The notes under the pieces were generated by a model. That model saw only the letters and a list, made by a program, of their open reading frames with translations, was not told the origin of the DNA and did no database searches. Made by a program: the position numbers and the translations under genes. Positions 33,953-44,815 of a stretch of DNA of 64,000 bases are shown here, piece after piece; position 1 is the first letter of the stretch, and every line of letters starts with the position of its first letter. The DNA comes from Torymus aiolomorphi (Eukaryota; Arthropoda; Insecta; Hymenoptera; Torymidae), in assembly GCA_036365515.1 (NCBI GenBank), contig CM070874.1, forward strand, positions 97,322,442 through 97,386,441, written 5' to 3'.

Positions 33953-34078
33953 TACATTAAATTTACAACATTGTACATTAAATTTACAACATTGTACATT
34001 AAATTTACAACATTGTACATTAAATTTACAACATTTTACATTAAATTTACAACATTGTACATTAAATTTTGTGTATAA
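33953..34078. repeat. 21-bp tandem repeat
   Basis: Six copies of ACATTAAATTTACAACATTGT, nearly perfect. Confidence 0.9.
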
Positions 34079-34605
34079 AAATTATTTAAATAATTGTCTT
34101 GCTTATTGCGGCATGTCTAGATGACTTCCTTATATGCGTGTACCTCGCGTCCCCCGGCTACTTGCGTTTAAAAATTATTTAAATAATCGTTTTGATTATT
34201 TTTTTCATGACTACATGACTCCCACACATGCATGAACCTCATATCCCCCGCCTACTTGGGTTTAAAAATTGTTTAAATAATTGTTTTGCTTATCATTGCA
34301 CATCTTCGTAATTCCCTAACATGCGTGGAGGACCTCATATCCGCCGCTTACTTGGGTTTAAAAATTATTTAAAAATTGTTTTGCTTATTTTTTCATGTCT
34401 ACATGACTCCCTTATATCCCCCGCCTACTTGGGTTTAAAAATTATTTAAATAATCGGTTTGCTTATTTTTTCATGTCTACATGACTCACTTACATACGTG
34501 GACCTCATATCCCCCGCCTACTTGGGTTTAAAAATTGTTTAAATAATTGTCTTGCTTATTGTTGCACGTCTATGTAATTCCCTAACATGCGTGGGCCTCA
34601 TATCT
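34078..34605. repeat. Tandem repeat of 77-96-bp units
   Basis: GGGTTTAAAAATTATTTAAA recurs with starts near 34077, 34168, 34261, 34357, 34434 and 34526. Each is followed by TTGCTTATT and CATGACTCCC-like and ATCCCCCGCC words. Confidence 0.8.
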
Positions 34606-34619
34606 CCCGGCTACTACTT

Positions 34620-34705
34620 ATATACTACTGTGGCCCTAATGCCACGTGGCCTACCGGGAGCTCTCCCGAATTCCCGATGGCTAGTCCGGGCCTGTAAATA
34701 TCTGT
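34620..34705 (+). other. CpG-richer hairpin block
   Basis: CTACCGGGAGCTCTCCCG forms a perfect inner palindrome, followed by GATGGCTAGTCCGGGCC. Such sequence resembles 3' untranslated regions of some insect LINEs, but that is a recollection of style only. Confidence 0.3.
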
Positions 34706-34841
34706 ATTAACTGTGAATTACGAGTTTAAATTAAAATTAAAGTCTCATTTATGAAATTTAATGTACATAATGATAAAAATTAAAGTACAGGAGCATTAAA
34801 ATTTATTCAAACTTATTGCAATTTAGAGTTCCGTCGTGTAG

Positions 34842-34915
34842 CGTATTGTATAGCGTAATGGTTAGAGTGTTTGCGTGCGAATTAGGCGTCTAGGGTTCGA
34901 ATCCCCGTTAGGTCG
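34842..34915 (+). other. tRNA-like Pol III promoter (tRNA pseudogene or SINE head)
   Basis: TAGCGTAATGGTTAGAG fits an internal A box and GGTTCGAATCC an internal B box, about 40 bases apart. The presumed acceptor strands do not pair (TTAGGTC after the T arm has no partner upstream) and the anticodon stem is poor, so it is not a functional tRNA gene. It lies inside the non-autonomous inner element. Confidence 0.5.
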
Positions 34916-36777
34916 AAAATTTTATTTGTATTTTTTCAGCTGTTATTTGTTGTAAATATTGTAGCGTATCCATTCATCTATATTCTTTGTTAATAATGTT
35001 ATTTGTTAATATTATTTGTTAATAATATTAAAATTTATTAATAATGTAACAAAGTCAAATTTATGTTTTTTTTTTACCTCTGCAGTATATTAATTTTTAT
35101 TATTAATCTGTTCTAAACTAAATACAATTGCACTAAATTTAAAATTTTAAAACCATGAAAAAATTAACGCCTCGATGAAATTTCGTCTCCAGAATGTGCA
35201 TTAGCTTTAATGCAGTTTGTAACAGTGTGCATTAAATTTCATGTGTGACTACATGAAATTTCAACTACGTGTAATTTAAATTTCAGGCATTGGATTGAAA
35301 TTTCAGTGCTTGTATAAAATTAAACGGGAATTCTTATGAATAAAATTTCATGTAAATTTGCATTAAATTTAATCAACGTGTACCGTAAATTTCATGACGG
35401 ACATTAAAGTTTTTTCAAGCCCGTTCATAATTTTTGCTTCCAGTACATTTGCATGAAATTTCATGTGCAAATTTTTTACAGTGTACTAATTAATTTCGTT
35501 GAATATTGAACTACTTTCATGTTGTTTCGACTTCAAAATATTTCCATCTTGTCACACGGTTGGATCTTAATTTCTCCCGTTGCAGACGCCTAGAAAAATT
35601 AAAACCATTTTCCACGGGAAATGGAGCGCGAAAAAAAAAAATCAGATAAGTGGAAATTTACTTTAAAACATTTTGTTAAGACGCGAGATAGATGCTTTGT
35701 GAAATCTTATTTTTTGAGGTTGGAGATTTTGATACGTGACTTTTCGTATCCGTACAAATTCGATGGCACAGCTGTAGAGACGACCACGGCTGCAGCGACG
35801 ACGACGTCGGCGACGGCGATGTCCGGTACAGTAACGTCCGCAAAGACGACAACGGTCACGACGGCGACGTCCGCTACGGTGAGAGCGGCGCAACCGCAAC
35901 ACCGGCGACGGCGACAACGGTCATGACGACGACACTAGGAAGTTACGTTGGTGGGAGCATGTGGATGGACCTTACCTGCAAAGCACACCACACCTTCGAA
36001 ACGATGTACTGGCTGGCTCTACCCGGGAATGCCTCGTCGTCATCGAGGTCATCTCTCTTCGCCATTGTCCCCTGCAGCTTGGCGCTCAGCCTCATCTTTC
36101 AGTATTCAGATTGTCCTGAGGTAGGGCAGAATGAGGTGGGGATTCAAAATAGTAAGTTGAGCAAACTGTAGACATTTTAAGATATAAAAATAAACATTCC
36201 TTTTATAAAATTAAATGGGCTAATTTTTTTTGCTATGGTTAGATTATGCATAGGCATTTTGTGCAGATTATGTATGGACTATGCATAGGTTATGCATGTT
36301 CAATTCCATACATAGTCTATGCACAGCACATTATGCATAATTTATGCATAATTTATACATATTTTTTTTACATGGGCACTGCGCGCAGATACACGAATAA
36401 GTAATACGAATGGCGATTTTTCCGTTTCGTAACAAAACCCAGATTTTTTAAAACTTTCTAAAGTAGTTCGGAGGTGATTACTGAAATTAAAATTTCGTAA
36501 ATTGCAAAAAACTCAGAAGGCCCCCACTGGGGCCCCGACTTGATACGGTACCACGCGCCCAAGCCACCTTAATGACTCAGAAGGAACTTCGCAAAGGAAT
36601 GCATATATTTGATCATGAAACTTAATTGCAGTTGGAAAGTACATGAAATATGCTTTCTAATGTAATCCTCGCGCATAGAATCTATTTATAATTGTCTTTA
36701 CAGAAAGGGCAATAAAAAGCTGCAAAGTTACGTAGGTACAAACCGAAGAATAAAGAGTGTGCTATATGTCTACGTGA

Positions 36778-36990
36778 TGCGCTCCATAGCCTTTCGCACC
36801 TTGGTGTCGAAATTCATCGAATGTATATAATCTATGTGTTTGGGGTAGCCGATAACGCCGTCCGGGTAATGTGCTCTCAAGCTTTTTGCGCTTTGATCTC
36901 AAAATTCGTTGAACGTATATTGTCTAGGTGTTCTTCGGGGTAGGTACTCGATCACGATGTCGAAGTAGTGCGTTCGATAGCTTTTTGCGT
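36778..36990. repeat. ~100-bp tandem repeat, two and a bit units
   Basis: GCGCTCCATAGCCTTTCGCA, GCTCTCAAGCTTTTTGCGCT and GCGTTCGATAGCTTTTTGCG begin three related units, followed by GTCGAAATTCATCGAATGTA-type words. Divergence is substantial. Confidence 0.6.
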
Positions 36991-38770
36991 TTATACTAAT
37001 TTTGAAGGATTATTTTTTAGAGATGATAAATACACGAAAAGAACGTTTCCCCAAAAAGTTCTTCACTAATATTTTACAGATTTTAAAAATATTGTTTAAC
37101 TATTAGAAACTACTTCAAGTTCAAATGTAAAGAGTAAATTATGAGATTAGCATTGAAAAGGAAATTTTAAAGAGGCCACTTTTAGGAGAGATCGGTAAGA
37201 TATCCATACTTGCCAATGTTTTTATGTATTTTTGTTATGAGCATTTAAAGAAAAATAGATTTTTTACACAGTTTTCAATAAGAGGTGAAATGAATTAGTA
37301 GGTATCAAGTAGTTTCTACTTGAGAGTTCGACTGTTTCACCTTTGCTGCAAGGAGCTTCGGTTTTCGTAGTCGTTACTTCTCTATGTAGTGACTGGACAC
37401 AGCCAAGTAGATTCAACTCGAATACGCAAGCGATTCCAACCGAACAGCGACAACTCGAGTTCTGGGGTTCTTTTTGACAAAATTTGTTTTGGCCTTAATT
37501 TTTTTATTAATATAAAAAAATTCAATTATGAAATTTACTTTAACTATAGTTTACTAACTATAGTTAAACTATAGTTAATTTGGATAGGGTACAATATTGA
37601 GACAGTCACAATTTTATTCGAAAACTAAAAGTTTACTTGACTCGTTGGTAGAGGAAAAATATTTTTTAATTAGAAACCTACTCATGAATGGTGGGTCAAT
37701 ATGCTTAGTTTACTTTGGGGAGGAAAGATTGGCTCCAGTGTAGTTACATTATATTAATTTAATCTATAATCTTCTAAATTTCTTTTGTTAATGCAATGGT
37801 TAAATACTTTATTAAATATACAAAAATTTCAACACTTCTTCAACTTTTATATAACAACTCAGCCTTCTTTTTATTCACCGTAGGATGAAAAACTATCTGC
37901 CCAATGGCAGATTAATAGAAACATCAGTTGAAGTCTACCAAATTACAACTTATGTGTATCTAAGGGAACAGTAATTATAGATATCTACATTAAAAATATT
38001 TGTTCATCCCTTGTTGATTCATAAAAGTAATTCAGCCTATCTGATTTACTTTCCTGACAAATTTGTGCTACAATGTAGTTCGATTACTATTTAATGCATG
38101 TAAATTATTGAAGACATGACAATTTTAATATTATTTATTAACAAAAAAACATATATACAAACATCTAACTTAGTATATATGAATAAAGTTCTTGATGTTG
38201 ACCAAACCAATTTCTAATGATTTCACATTATTTGTAATTTGGCAGAGTTAAATTGATGTCCCTGTGGATCTGTCATTGTACAGAAAGCATTTTATCTTGC
38301 GGTGAATCAAAAAAAGATTAAGGTCTCATGTCAAAGTTGAAGGAGTTTACGCATGGACAATATGAATATTTGCATAGATTAATCAAGGAGCGCGGGAGCG
38401 CTCCGAAGGCAAGTATAGAAGAAGCCTGAGGGTCGACCGCGCTACATATACATTGAAATGGATGCCAGAGAAATTGATATTTTTACTGCAATTTTCAATC
38501 GCTTTTATATTCACCCAAATATTAAAATAACAACATGCTATTTTGTTTACTATGTTGCACAAAAAGTTTCATGTAAAAAGATGTTCTCATATTAGAGATA
38601 TTAAATAGTGAAAAATTTTATGTCTCGTTTCCGATCTAAAATTTTTCTCCATGTTTCTCCATAAGATCATTATACTATACATTTTTCTTCCGACAGTACA
38701 TACTATAGCATTTTTGTCCGACCACATATACTAATAATGAATGAATGGTGAATTGGCGATGACGACACAG
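36991..38770. other. AT-rich interval sharing blocks with 43.8-44.05 and 47.8-47.95 kb
   Basis: The stretch at about 37497-37700 is an inverted, diverged copy of 43860-44052. That at 38160-38320 is an inverted copy of 47815-47945 (GACCAAACCAATTTCTAATG is shared). The order of the two blocks is swapped relative to the other locus. No gene was found. Confidence 0.5.
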
Positions 38771-38776
38771 ACACAC

Positions 38777-38779
38777 AGA

Positions 38780-38832
<53 letters not shown>
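38777..38832. repeat. (GA)n microsatellite
   Basis: About 27 GA steps with one interruption, followed by a GCCAGCGCCAGCGTCAGCGC run. Confidence 0.9.
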
Positions 38833-38834
<2 letters not shown>

Positions 38835-39159
38835 AGCGCCAGCGTCAGCGCCAGAGTATGTATAGGTTAGAAATAGTAGTCATTCAAAGATCTAAGAAAG
38901 CCAACTAAACTAATAAGAATGTACCTACGTGCATCAAGGGGGCAAATAACTTTTATTAGATAAGTATTGAACAGCTAAATGTTAAATGGCTACAATTATT
39001 TTTTTAAAATTGATACTTTGTGTGAATTTTTTTATATTTACAGATTATACAAGATTGTTTTACAGTCATTGAAATTCGATTTTGAATTGACTTGGATGGT
39101 TGTACAATGTAGACAAATGCTGAAAGCCTTATTCATTCTATTTTGAATATATAATATAG

Positions 39160-39360
39160 GCAATAATGTTGAGGTGTTCTAATTGTGTACTGCCTGAAAA
39201 ATATAATTTTGAATTAGCAAAAATGAACGAGTGTCCTCATGACCCTGCTGGTTATTTTATTATTTATTAATGGACAAGAAAAAGTTATTTTAATACAAGA
39301 ACAGACGCTTAGGAATAGAATTATATTAAAGAAGATAGAAAGAATATAGTACGACTCAAG
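39160..39360 (+). pseudogene. RNA polymerase III second-largest subunit (POLR3B/RPC2) fragment
   Basis: After an acceptor-like AATATAG the plus strand reads [20 protein letters not shown] and then [15 protein letters not shown]. After a frame shift near 39275 it continues GQEKVILIQEQTLRNRIIL. These blocks correspond in order to the conserved I-M-L-R-S-x-N-C-V-L, N-E-C-P-x-D-P-G-G-Y-F-I and G-x-E-K-V-I-L-I-Q-E-Q motifs near the N-terminus of the Pol III (and related Pol I/II) second-largest subunit. The Lys-Met-Asn-Glu-Cys context favours Pol III. The frameshift, a stop (TAA after FIIY) and loss of flanking exons show that it is dead. The degraded sequence to about 39570 may hold more of it. 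Confidence 0.65.
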
Positions 39361-39880
39361 AAATAAAAACCAAACCAAAATTAGCCTATGGAAGAGCAGG
39401 CAAATACTATTTATGACAATATTTTTCAAGAAATGTATCCTAAACATGAAAATTTTTCATGAGATAGAATTTTAGAAGAATATTCAAAATTTGTCTTCAT
39501 ATTTGACAGGACGAATAGAGGACTTGGATGTCAATGAAGAAAATGACAGTTTCATTGCTTTCAATGAATAACACATAAAACAAACAACCAAGATGTTTAT
39601 TTAGACAGTATTGGATTCAAAGTACGAAAAAAGTATTTTGTATTGAAGTAAGTTTTTCAAAATAAGAAAAGAAAATTGTGATTTTCATAGTTCGTCTATC
39701 TAGTTGAAAATTATATTGATACTAAAAATGTTGTGATTATTAAAAAATGACATCTAATCAATGCTTTGTGTAATAAATAAAATAAAATACCGGTATGATG
39801 TGCTGCATGAAGTGCATATATAATCAAATGTTATTGATAACAAATAACATAGTGATTAAAAAATGACATCTAATCAGTAT
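39361..39880 (+). other. Possible decayed coding sequence, unassigned
   Basis: Short open pieces such as TGRIEDLDVNEENDSFIAFN (about 39508-39570) look coding-like but cannot be assigned. The rest is AT-rich. Confidence 0.25.
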
Positions 39881-40590
39881 TTTGTGTAATATAAAAAAAA
39901 TAAAATACTGGTAAAATGTGTTGCATGAAGTGTTATATCAAATTTTAAAACTTCTACTTAAAATCAGTTTGAAATGTTTTGAAAATAGAACAGGTGTGTA
40001 CTAATAAATAATTATATGTTATGAGGTTCATAAACTTCATAATAAGCTTTTGCATAGAAGAAAATATTGCTGAGTGACACGTGAGGTTATAAATGTACAA
40101 TATAATTTTCAGTGTTTTGTCTAATAATAAATAAAATATAGTATTGGTATGACGTGTTACATGAAGTGTTTATAATCAAATATCCAAATTTCTTTTAAAA
40201 ATCAGTTTCAAATGTTTTGAAACTAGCTCAAGTGTGTATTAATAAATAATTACATGTTATGAGGCTCATAACCTTGATAATAAGCTTTTTCATAGAAGAA
40301 AATATTGCTGAGTGACAGGCGAGGTTATATTATAAATATACAATATAATTTTCAGTGTTTTGTGTAATAATAAATAAAATATAGTACTGGTATGACGTGT
40401 TATATGAAGTGTTTATAATCAAATTTTAAAACTTTTATTAAAAATCAGTTTCAAATGTTTTGAGAATAGAACAAGTGTGCATTAATAAATAATTACACGT
40501 TATGAGGTTCATACACTTCATAATAAGCTTTAGCATAGAAGAAAATATTTCTGAGTGACACGTGAGGATATAAATATATACAATATAATT
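39880..40590 (+). repeat. Satellite-like tandem repeat, ~240-bp period, three units
   Basis: TTATGAGGTTCATA-type words occur near 40018, 40258 and 40499. Each is preceded by AATAAATAATTA and followed by ATAATAAGCTTTNGCATAGA and GAGTGACACGTGAGG. The three units are clearly related but not identical. Confidence 0.8.
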
Positions 40591-41125
40591 TATGATGCCT
40601 ATTTGAAATATTGGTCTGAGTCTTGGTTTAAAAAGCATCTGTCATCTTTAAAAAACTTAGTTGATAATAGTGCTCTGCTGTTGTACATATTTATTCAAGT
40701 GCCAATAAAAAAATTATGTCTAATGAACATGGAAGTACTGAAAAGAGCTAAAATGATGTGTTATTGCGAAAATTTCAAGGAATGAAAGTGCTCAGTTAAT
40801 CTATTTTATGATTTTTTCACGGTAGGAGATGTCAAAATGTTTCAGAGAAGTTTTCAGTACATAATTTTCTATACAAGTTTCAGATAATAATAATGTTTAA
40901 TTCATCAACAGGTTGTGTTTTTAATTTTACAAGATTATGTATATGATGAAAAAAAAATATTATGAAAAAGAAATATGTGGATACCAAAATAATGAAACTA
41001 ATTCCAGCTTTAGAATGTGCAATAGAAGGCTAGAGGTAAATTTTAGCATAATTTAATAATAATTTGTCAAAAAAACAATAGCAAATGGATGCATAAGAGT
41101 GTTTTGTGAAAAAACTTAGTATCAG
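40591..41125. other. AT-rich interval, no gene identified
   Basis: A 76-codon plus-strand open frame at 40555-40785 overlaps the last satellite unit and is likely chance. Confidence 0.4.
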
Positions 41126-41129
41126 GTGC

Positions 41130-41355
41130 TCTTACGTAAGGGTAGTTGACTTGGCAAACTTTGAGCTTCGCATTTCGTAAAGGCTAGAGAATTAGGTGAT
41201 TTCAGAGAAATAGATGCGAAAGAGTAGTTTTTAAAAAACTTTGTACCACCGGCTGCTATGGAAAAGGAAGTTGACATGAGAACGCAACTTCTCAGTCAAC
41301 TTTGAGCTTCGAGTTTTATAAAAGCAAGAGAATCAGGTGATACAGAGATTTGAAT
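41130..41355 (+). repeat. Diverged ~155-bp tandem duplication
   Basis: CAAACTTTGAGCTTCGCATT and TCAACTTTGAGCTTCGAGTT start matching segments. Both continue with GAGAATYAGGTGATNNCAGAG. Confidence 0.6.
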
Positions 41356-41669
41356 TGTAATTCTGAGAACTTGTACTTTTTTCTTTTATTCCTTGCGATA
41401 GCTACAAAGAAAAAATATATTATTGTTATCTTTCTTAACAACTTTAAATCCTCTGTTGAAATACTAATAAAAGTTTAATGTCTTTATCCAAACAATCTTG
41501 CTCTCAACAACTGTCCAACTTTCTACAAAGAACTTGACTGAAAGCTTAAATGTTTTTTTGAAACAATTATTATAAACACTTTTAAAAACTATTTTTTAAA
41601 GTATTTTCTAGCAAACAACTCTCGGAAACTACTGTTCTCAGAAATGTATTCAAATTTGTTCATCTTTCT

Positions 41670-43750
41670 ATACAAATTAAACACAAGAAAGTACTGAAAT
41701 AATATCAAACTTTCTACGAAAGTATAAAATAAGGCAAGTATAGACGTTTTTTCTGTATAATCTATAAAATAATAATATTTATGATTTTTTAAAAGAAATC
41801 AAATAAATACCAGTCAAAAAGTCTTTCACTTCTTTGAGTCATTGTATGAACAAATTATATGTAAGCATTCAAATTGTTTACTGCAAATCAAACAAACGAA
41901 AGTTGTGAAATCAATTATCGATAGTCAAGTAATGCAAACATCTCTCGGAAACAACTGTATGACTGTTTTCAGAAATGTATTCAAATTTGTTCATCCTTAT
42001 ATACAAATTAAACACAAGAAAGTACTGAAATCAATTTATTGTAGTCAAGTATACCCATAAGACAACTTGACTGACACAATAGAACTTTTCGTACCTTGCG
42101 TGTAAAATTACATTTTATGTCCACGTTGTAACTTCAAAAATATTCAGCCAGTGGGCATAAAGTATTAATTAACGCCTAAGAGGCACAATAGCTCACATAC
42201 TCCTATACAAAACCTTATAGAACCTACGCACTTTACGCCTGTATAGGTGAAAATTATTTTATGACTATTATGCTTTCTTTTCATTTCTAAAATTCATAAG
42301 AATTTTTTCAGATACTTACGAAAAGTCAAAGTTTTGAACTTTCTATAATATTACGCATCTTGGGAGGACAAGAGAAGTCTAGAGCTGCTCTAGCAGGGGT
42401 GGTTCTCCAATCTCCCACACATACTTGGCGGGCCCGACGGTTTGCAATTCAAGGTGTAGACATGGTCATTTGCATATATAAAGATCAGATAAAATGTATA
42501 AATGGGTTGCATTTACATATTAAATACTGATCCATGAATGTATCACTCTGTTTTTAAATAGAAATTGCAAACCGGCGTGAAAATATCATATGAGATCTCA
42601 TATATGTGAATATCGGACATCAGATCTCATATGAGATTTTATTTGAGATCCCATAATATATAAAATTGCAGATAACATTTTATATATACATAAGATCTCA
42701 TATGAGATCTGATGGCTGAAATACTCACATGAGATCTTATATGATATTTACACGCGGGAAAAGGATAAAAACACAAGGAAAAATATTTTGGTTAATGTAA
42801 GTAAATCATGAGATCCTGCACATATGTATGGATGATATATTTGAAAAGTATCAATTAAAAATTAGAGTCATTGTAATTATTTATTAATTATAGTGGATTT
42901 ATAGGTATAAACATTTTTAATGAATTTATGCAAAAATTTAGAATTCTACATTTACAAAGCCCACCGGTAAACTGCAAACCGTCGGGCCCGCCAAGTATGT
43001 GCGGGAGATTGGAGAACCACCCCTGCTAGAGCAGCTCTAGACTTCTCTTGTCCTCCCAAGATGCGTAATATTATAGAAAGTTCAAAACTTTGACTTTTCG
43101 TAAATATCTGAAAAAATTCTTATGAATTTTAGAAATGAAAAGAAAGCATAATAGTCATAAAATAATTTTCACCTATACAGGCGTAAAGTGCGTAGGTTCT
43201 ATAAGGTTTTGTATAGGAGTATGTGAGCTATTGCGCCTCTTAGGCGTTAATTAATACTTTATGCCCACTGGCTGAATATTTTTGAAGTTACAACGTGGAC
43301 ATAAAATGTAATTTTACACGCAAGGTACGAAAAGTTCTATTGTGTCAGTCAAGTTGTCTTATGGGTATACTTGACTACAATAAATTGATTTCAGTACTTT
43401 CTTGTGTTTAATTTGTATATAAGGATGAACAAATTTGAATACATTTCTGAAAACAGTCATACAGTTGTTTCCGAGAGATGTTTGCATTACTTGACTATCG
43501 ATAATTGATTTCACAACTTTCGTTTGTTTGATTTGCAGTAAACAATTTGAATGCTTACATATAATTTGTTCATACAATGACTCAAAGAAGTGAAAGACTT
43601 TTTGACTGGTATTTATTTGATTTCTTTTAAAAAATCATAAATATTATTATTTTATAGATTATACAGAAAAAACGTCTATACTTGCCTTATTTTATGCTTT
43701 CGTAGAAAGTTTGATATTATTTCAGTACTTTCTTGTGTTTAATTTGTATA
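41670..43750. mobile_element. Large inverted repeat, 777-bp arms ~99% identical
   Basis: 41670-42446 and 42973-43750 are reverse complements. I noticed only single-base differences, for example at 42187 and at ACTTACG versus ATTTACG. A 72-codon frame (starting MYEQIICKHSNCLLQ) is present identically in both arms but matches no family I know. The spacer of ~526 bp includes a separate MITE at 42572-42758. The near identity implies recent origin or gene conversion. The outer edge lies within a direct-repeat-rich segment (ACACAAGAAAGTACTGAAAT occurs twice in the left arm). It may be a foldback transposon, but no end signature or target duplication was found. Confidence 0.75.
42572..42758. mobile_element. 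187-bp MITE with CCSGCGTG ends
   Basis: CCGGCGTGAAAATATCATAT and, from the other side, CCCGCGTGTAAATATCATAT pair, and the arms continue with repeated ATGAGATCTCAT palindromes for over 60 bp. A-rich flanks leave the target duplication ambiguous. The CCCGCGT end resembles that of the 6.7-kb transposon at 24640. Confidence 0.75.
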
Positions 43751-44052
43751 TTGTTATTACTAAGTAATGCATTAATGCAAATTACATTAACAAAAGATAT
43801 TTAGATCATGTATTAAATTAATGTAATATAACTACATTAGAGCTAATTGTTTCCTCCGCAAAGCCAACTAAACATATTGAATCACTTTCATGAATACGTT
43901 ACGAAGCAACCGGTCAAGTATAGCTACATCAGAAATATTTATCATCTACCAGCGAGTCAAATAAACTTCTAGTTGTTAGAATAAAGTTGTGACTGTCTGA
44001 ATATTGTGCTCTATCCAAATATAAACTATAGTCAAAGTAAATTTTATAATTG
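43751..44052. other. Flank related to 37.5-37.7 kb, no gene
   Basis: Contains CTTCTAGTTGTTAGAATAAA and TGACTGTCTGAATATTG, complements of words at about 37590-37660. No coding sequence. Confidence 0.5.
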
Positions 44053-44283
44053 AACTTTTTTATGAATAGAGAAAAATAAATTTAGTCAATAATTTGTTTT
44101 CATTTATACTCGTCTGTATTATAGTTAATACTGATATTTATTAATACTGATGTTGTACATTCAAGATATTCTCCAAATTCAAAATATTCTCCGAATAAAA
44201 AACTATTTTTTTTTTCTTTAAAATGCACTTTTGTTTAAATAAACGAATTTATAACAATATTCTTTGGAAATTGGATAGAATAT

Positions 44284-44448
44284 ACCCTGCTGGAAATCGT
44301 CCATTTTTTGCGCCCATTTATGAAACGATTTTTCTACCATTTTCTAGCCATTTAATGGCGAGTTGAACGAAATCGCTAGAAAATGACTAGAAAACGGGAG
44401 AAAAATCGTTTCACAAATAGTAGAAAAATTGACGATTTCTACCAGGGT
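44284..44448. mobile_element. Short MITE with ACCCTGSTRGAAATCGTC ends
   Basis: ACCCTGCTGGAAATCGTCC at 44284 and the complement of ACCCTGGTAGAAATCGTCAA ending at 44448 pair, flanked by AT on both sides. The inside is largely self-complementary (GAAACGATTTTTCT/AGAAAAATCGTTTC). It is absent from the matching position of the right arm, where some flanking bases are also missing. Confidence 0.8.
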
Positions 44449-44815
44449 ATCGTCATCGCAAGCTTTACATTTTACAAAGTAAAGTTTATAAAAATTTATA
44501 AATTTCATTCAACACTAAACTTGCAGGCATAGGGAAAAGCGCAAAAAAAGTTTTCATGGCAGCGCTCAAGCCTTCCAAAGTTATCCGACAGTCACCGCTC
44601 TGATCCAGCTTTTACGAATTTTCTTTCACACCGCTCTGAGTCGTCAGTATAAGCATGAGCCGAGCGAGGCCGAGTTTGCCGCCGAGTTTGCTCGCATCGC
44701 CGAGCGAGGCGAGAGGAACAGTGATGGTGTGGTGCGGGCCCACAGGAGCACGCGTAAAACATGCCTTATACTCCTTCCTTCATTTGATTTTCCCAATTTG
44801 GCTTACTTCTGTATA

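Larger units (their letters stand above)
33571..35483. mobile_element. Inner element of the nest, CACTGTAAAAAAT ends, TA duplication
   Basis: TA-CACTGTAAAAAAT at 33569 and ATTTTTTACAGTG-TA at 35485 mark an inverted end and a TA target duplication. Near each end are several copies of ATGAAATTTAATGTAC-like words on both strands. The interior holds 21-bp and ~80-95-bp tandem repeats, a CpG-richer hairpin block and a tRNA-like sequence. It encodes no protein. Confidence 0.75.
32657..36376. mobile_element. Middle element of the nest, ~865-bp inverted arms
   Basis: CCCATGTAAAAAAAATATGT opens both arms (32657-33527 and 35515-36376, reverse complements with few differences). Each arm contains TGCATA-rich palindromic DNA, an exon-like GC-rich stretch and a CGACG/CGCCG trinucleotide-like tract at about 33120-33265 and 35775-35925. 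Open frames on both arms are mirror images and not convincing genes. The space between the arms is occupied by another element. Confidence 0.75.
32312..36568. mobile_element. Outer element of a three-level nest, TTAA target duplication
   Basis: GGTGGCTTGGGTGC at 32312 and GCGCCCAAGCCACC ending at 36568 form an inverted terminal repeat, each flanked by TTAA (32308-32311 and 36569-36572). TTAA duplication is the hallmark of piggyBac-type insertion. The element's own DNA is only about 345 bp at the left and 190 bp at the right. Everything else between is a later insertion. No transposase is present. Confidence 0.65.

Noticed and set aside
34842..34915. Functional tRNA gene
   Set aside because: A and B boxes are good, but acceptor strands do not pair and the anticodon arm is poor.
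41842..42060. Real 72-residue gene present twice (also 43359-43577)
   Set aside because: Its duplication is explained by the near-identical inverted arms. No start context, domain or similarity that I recognise, so it is not listed as a gene.
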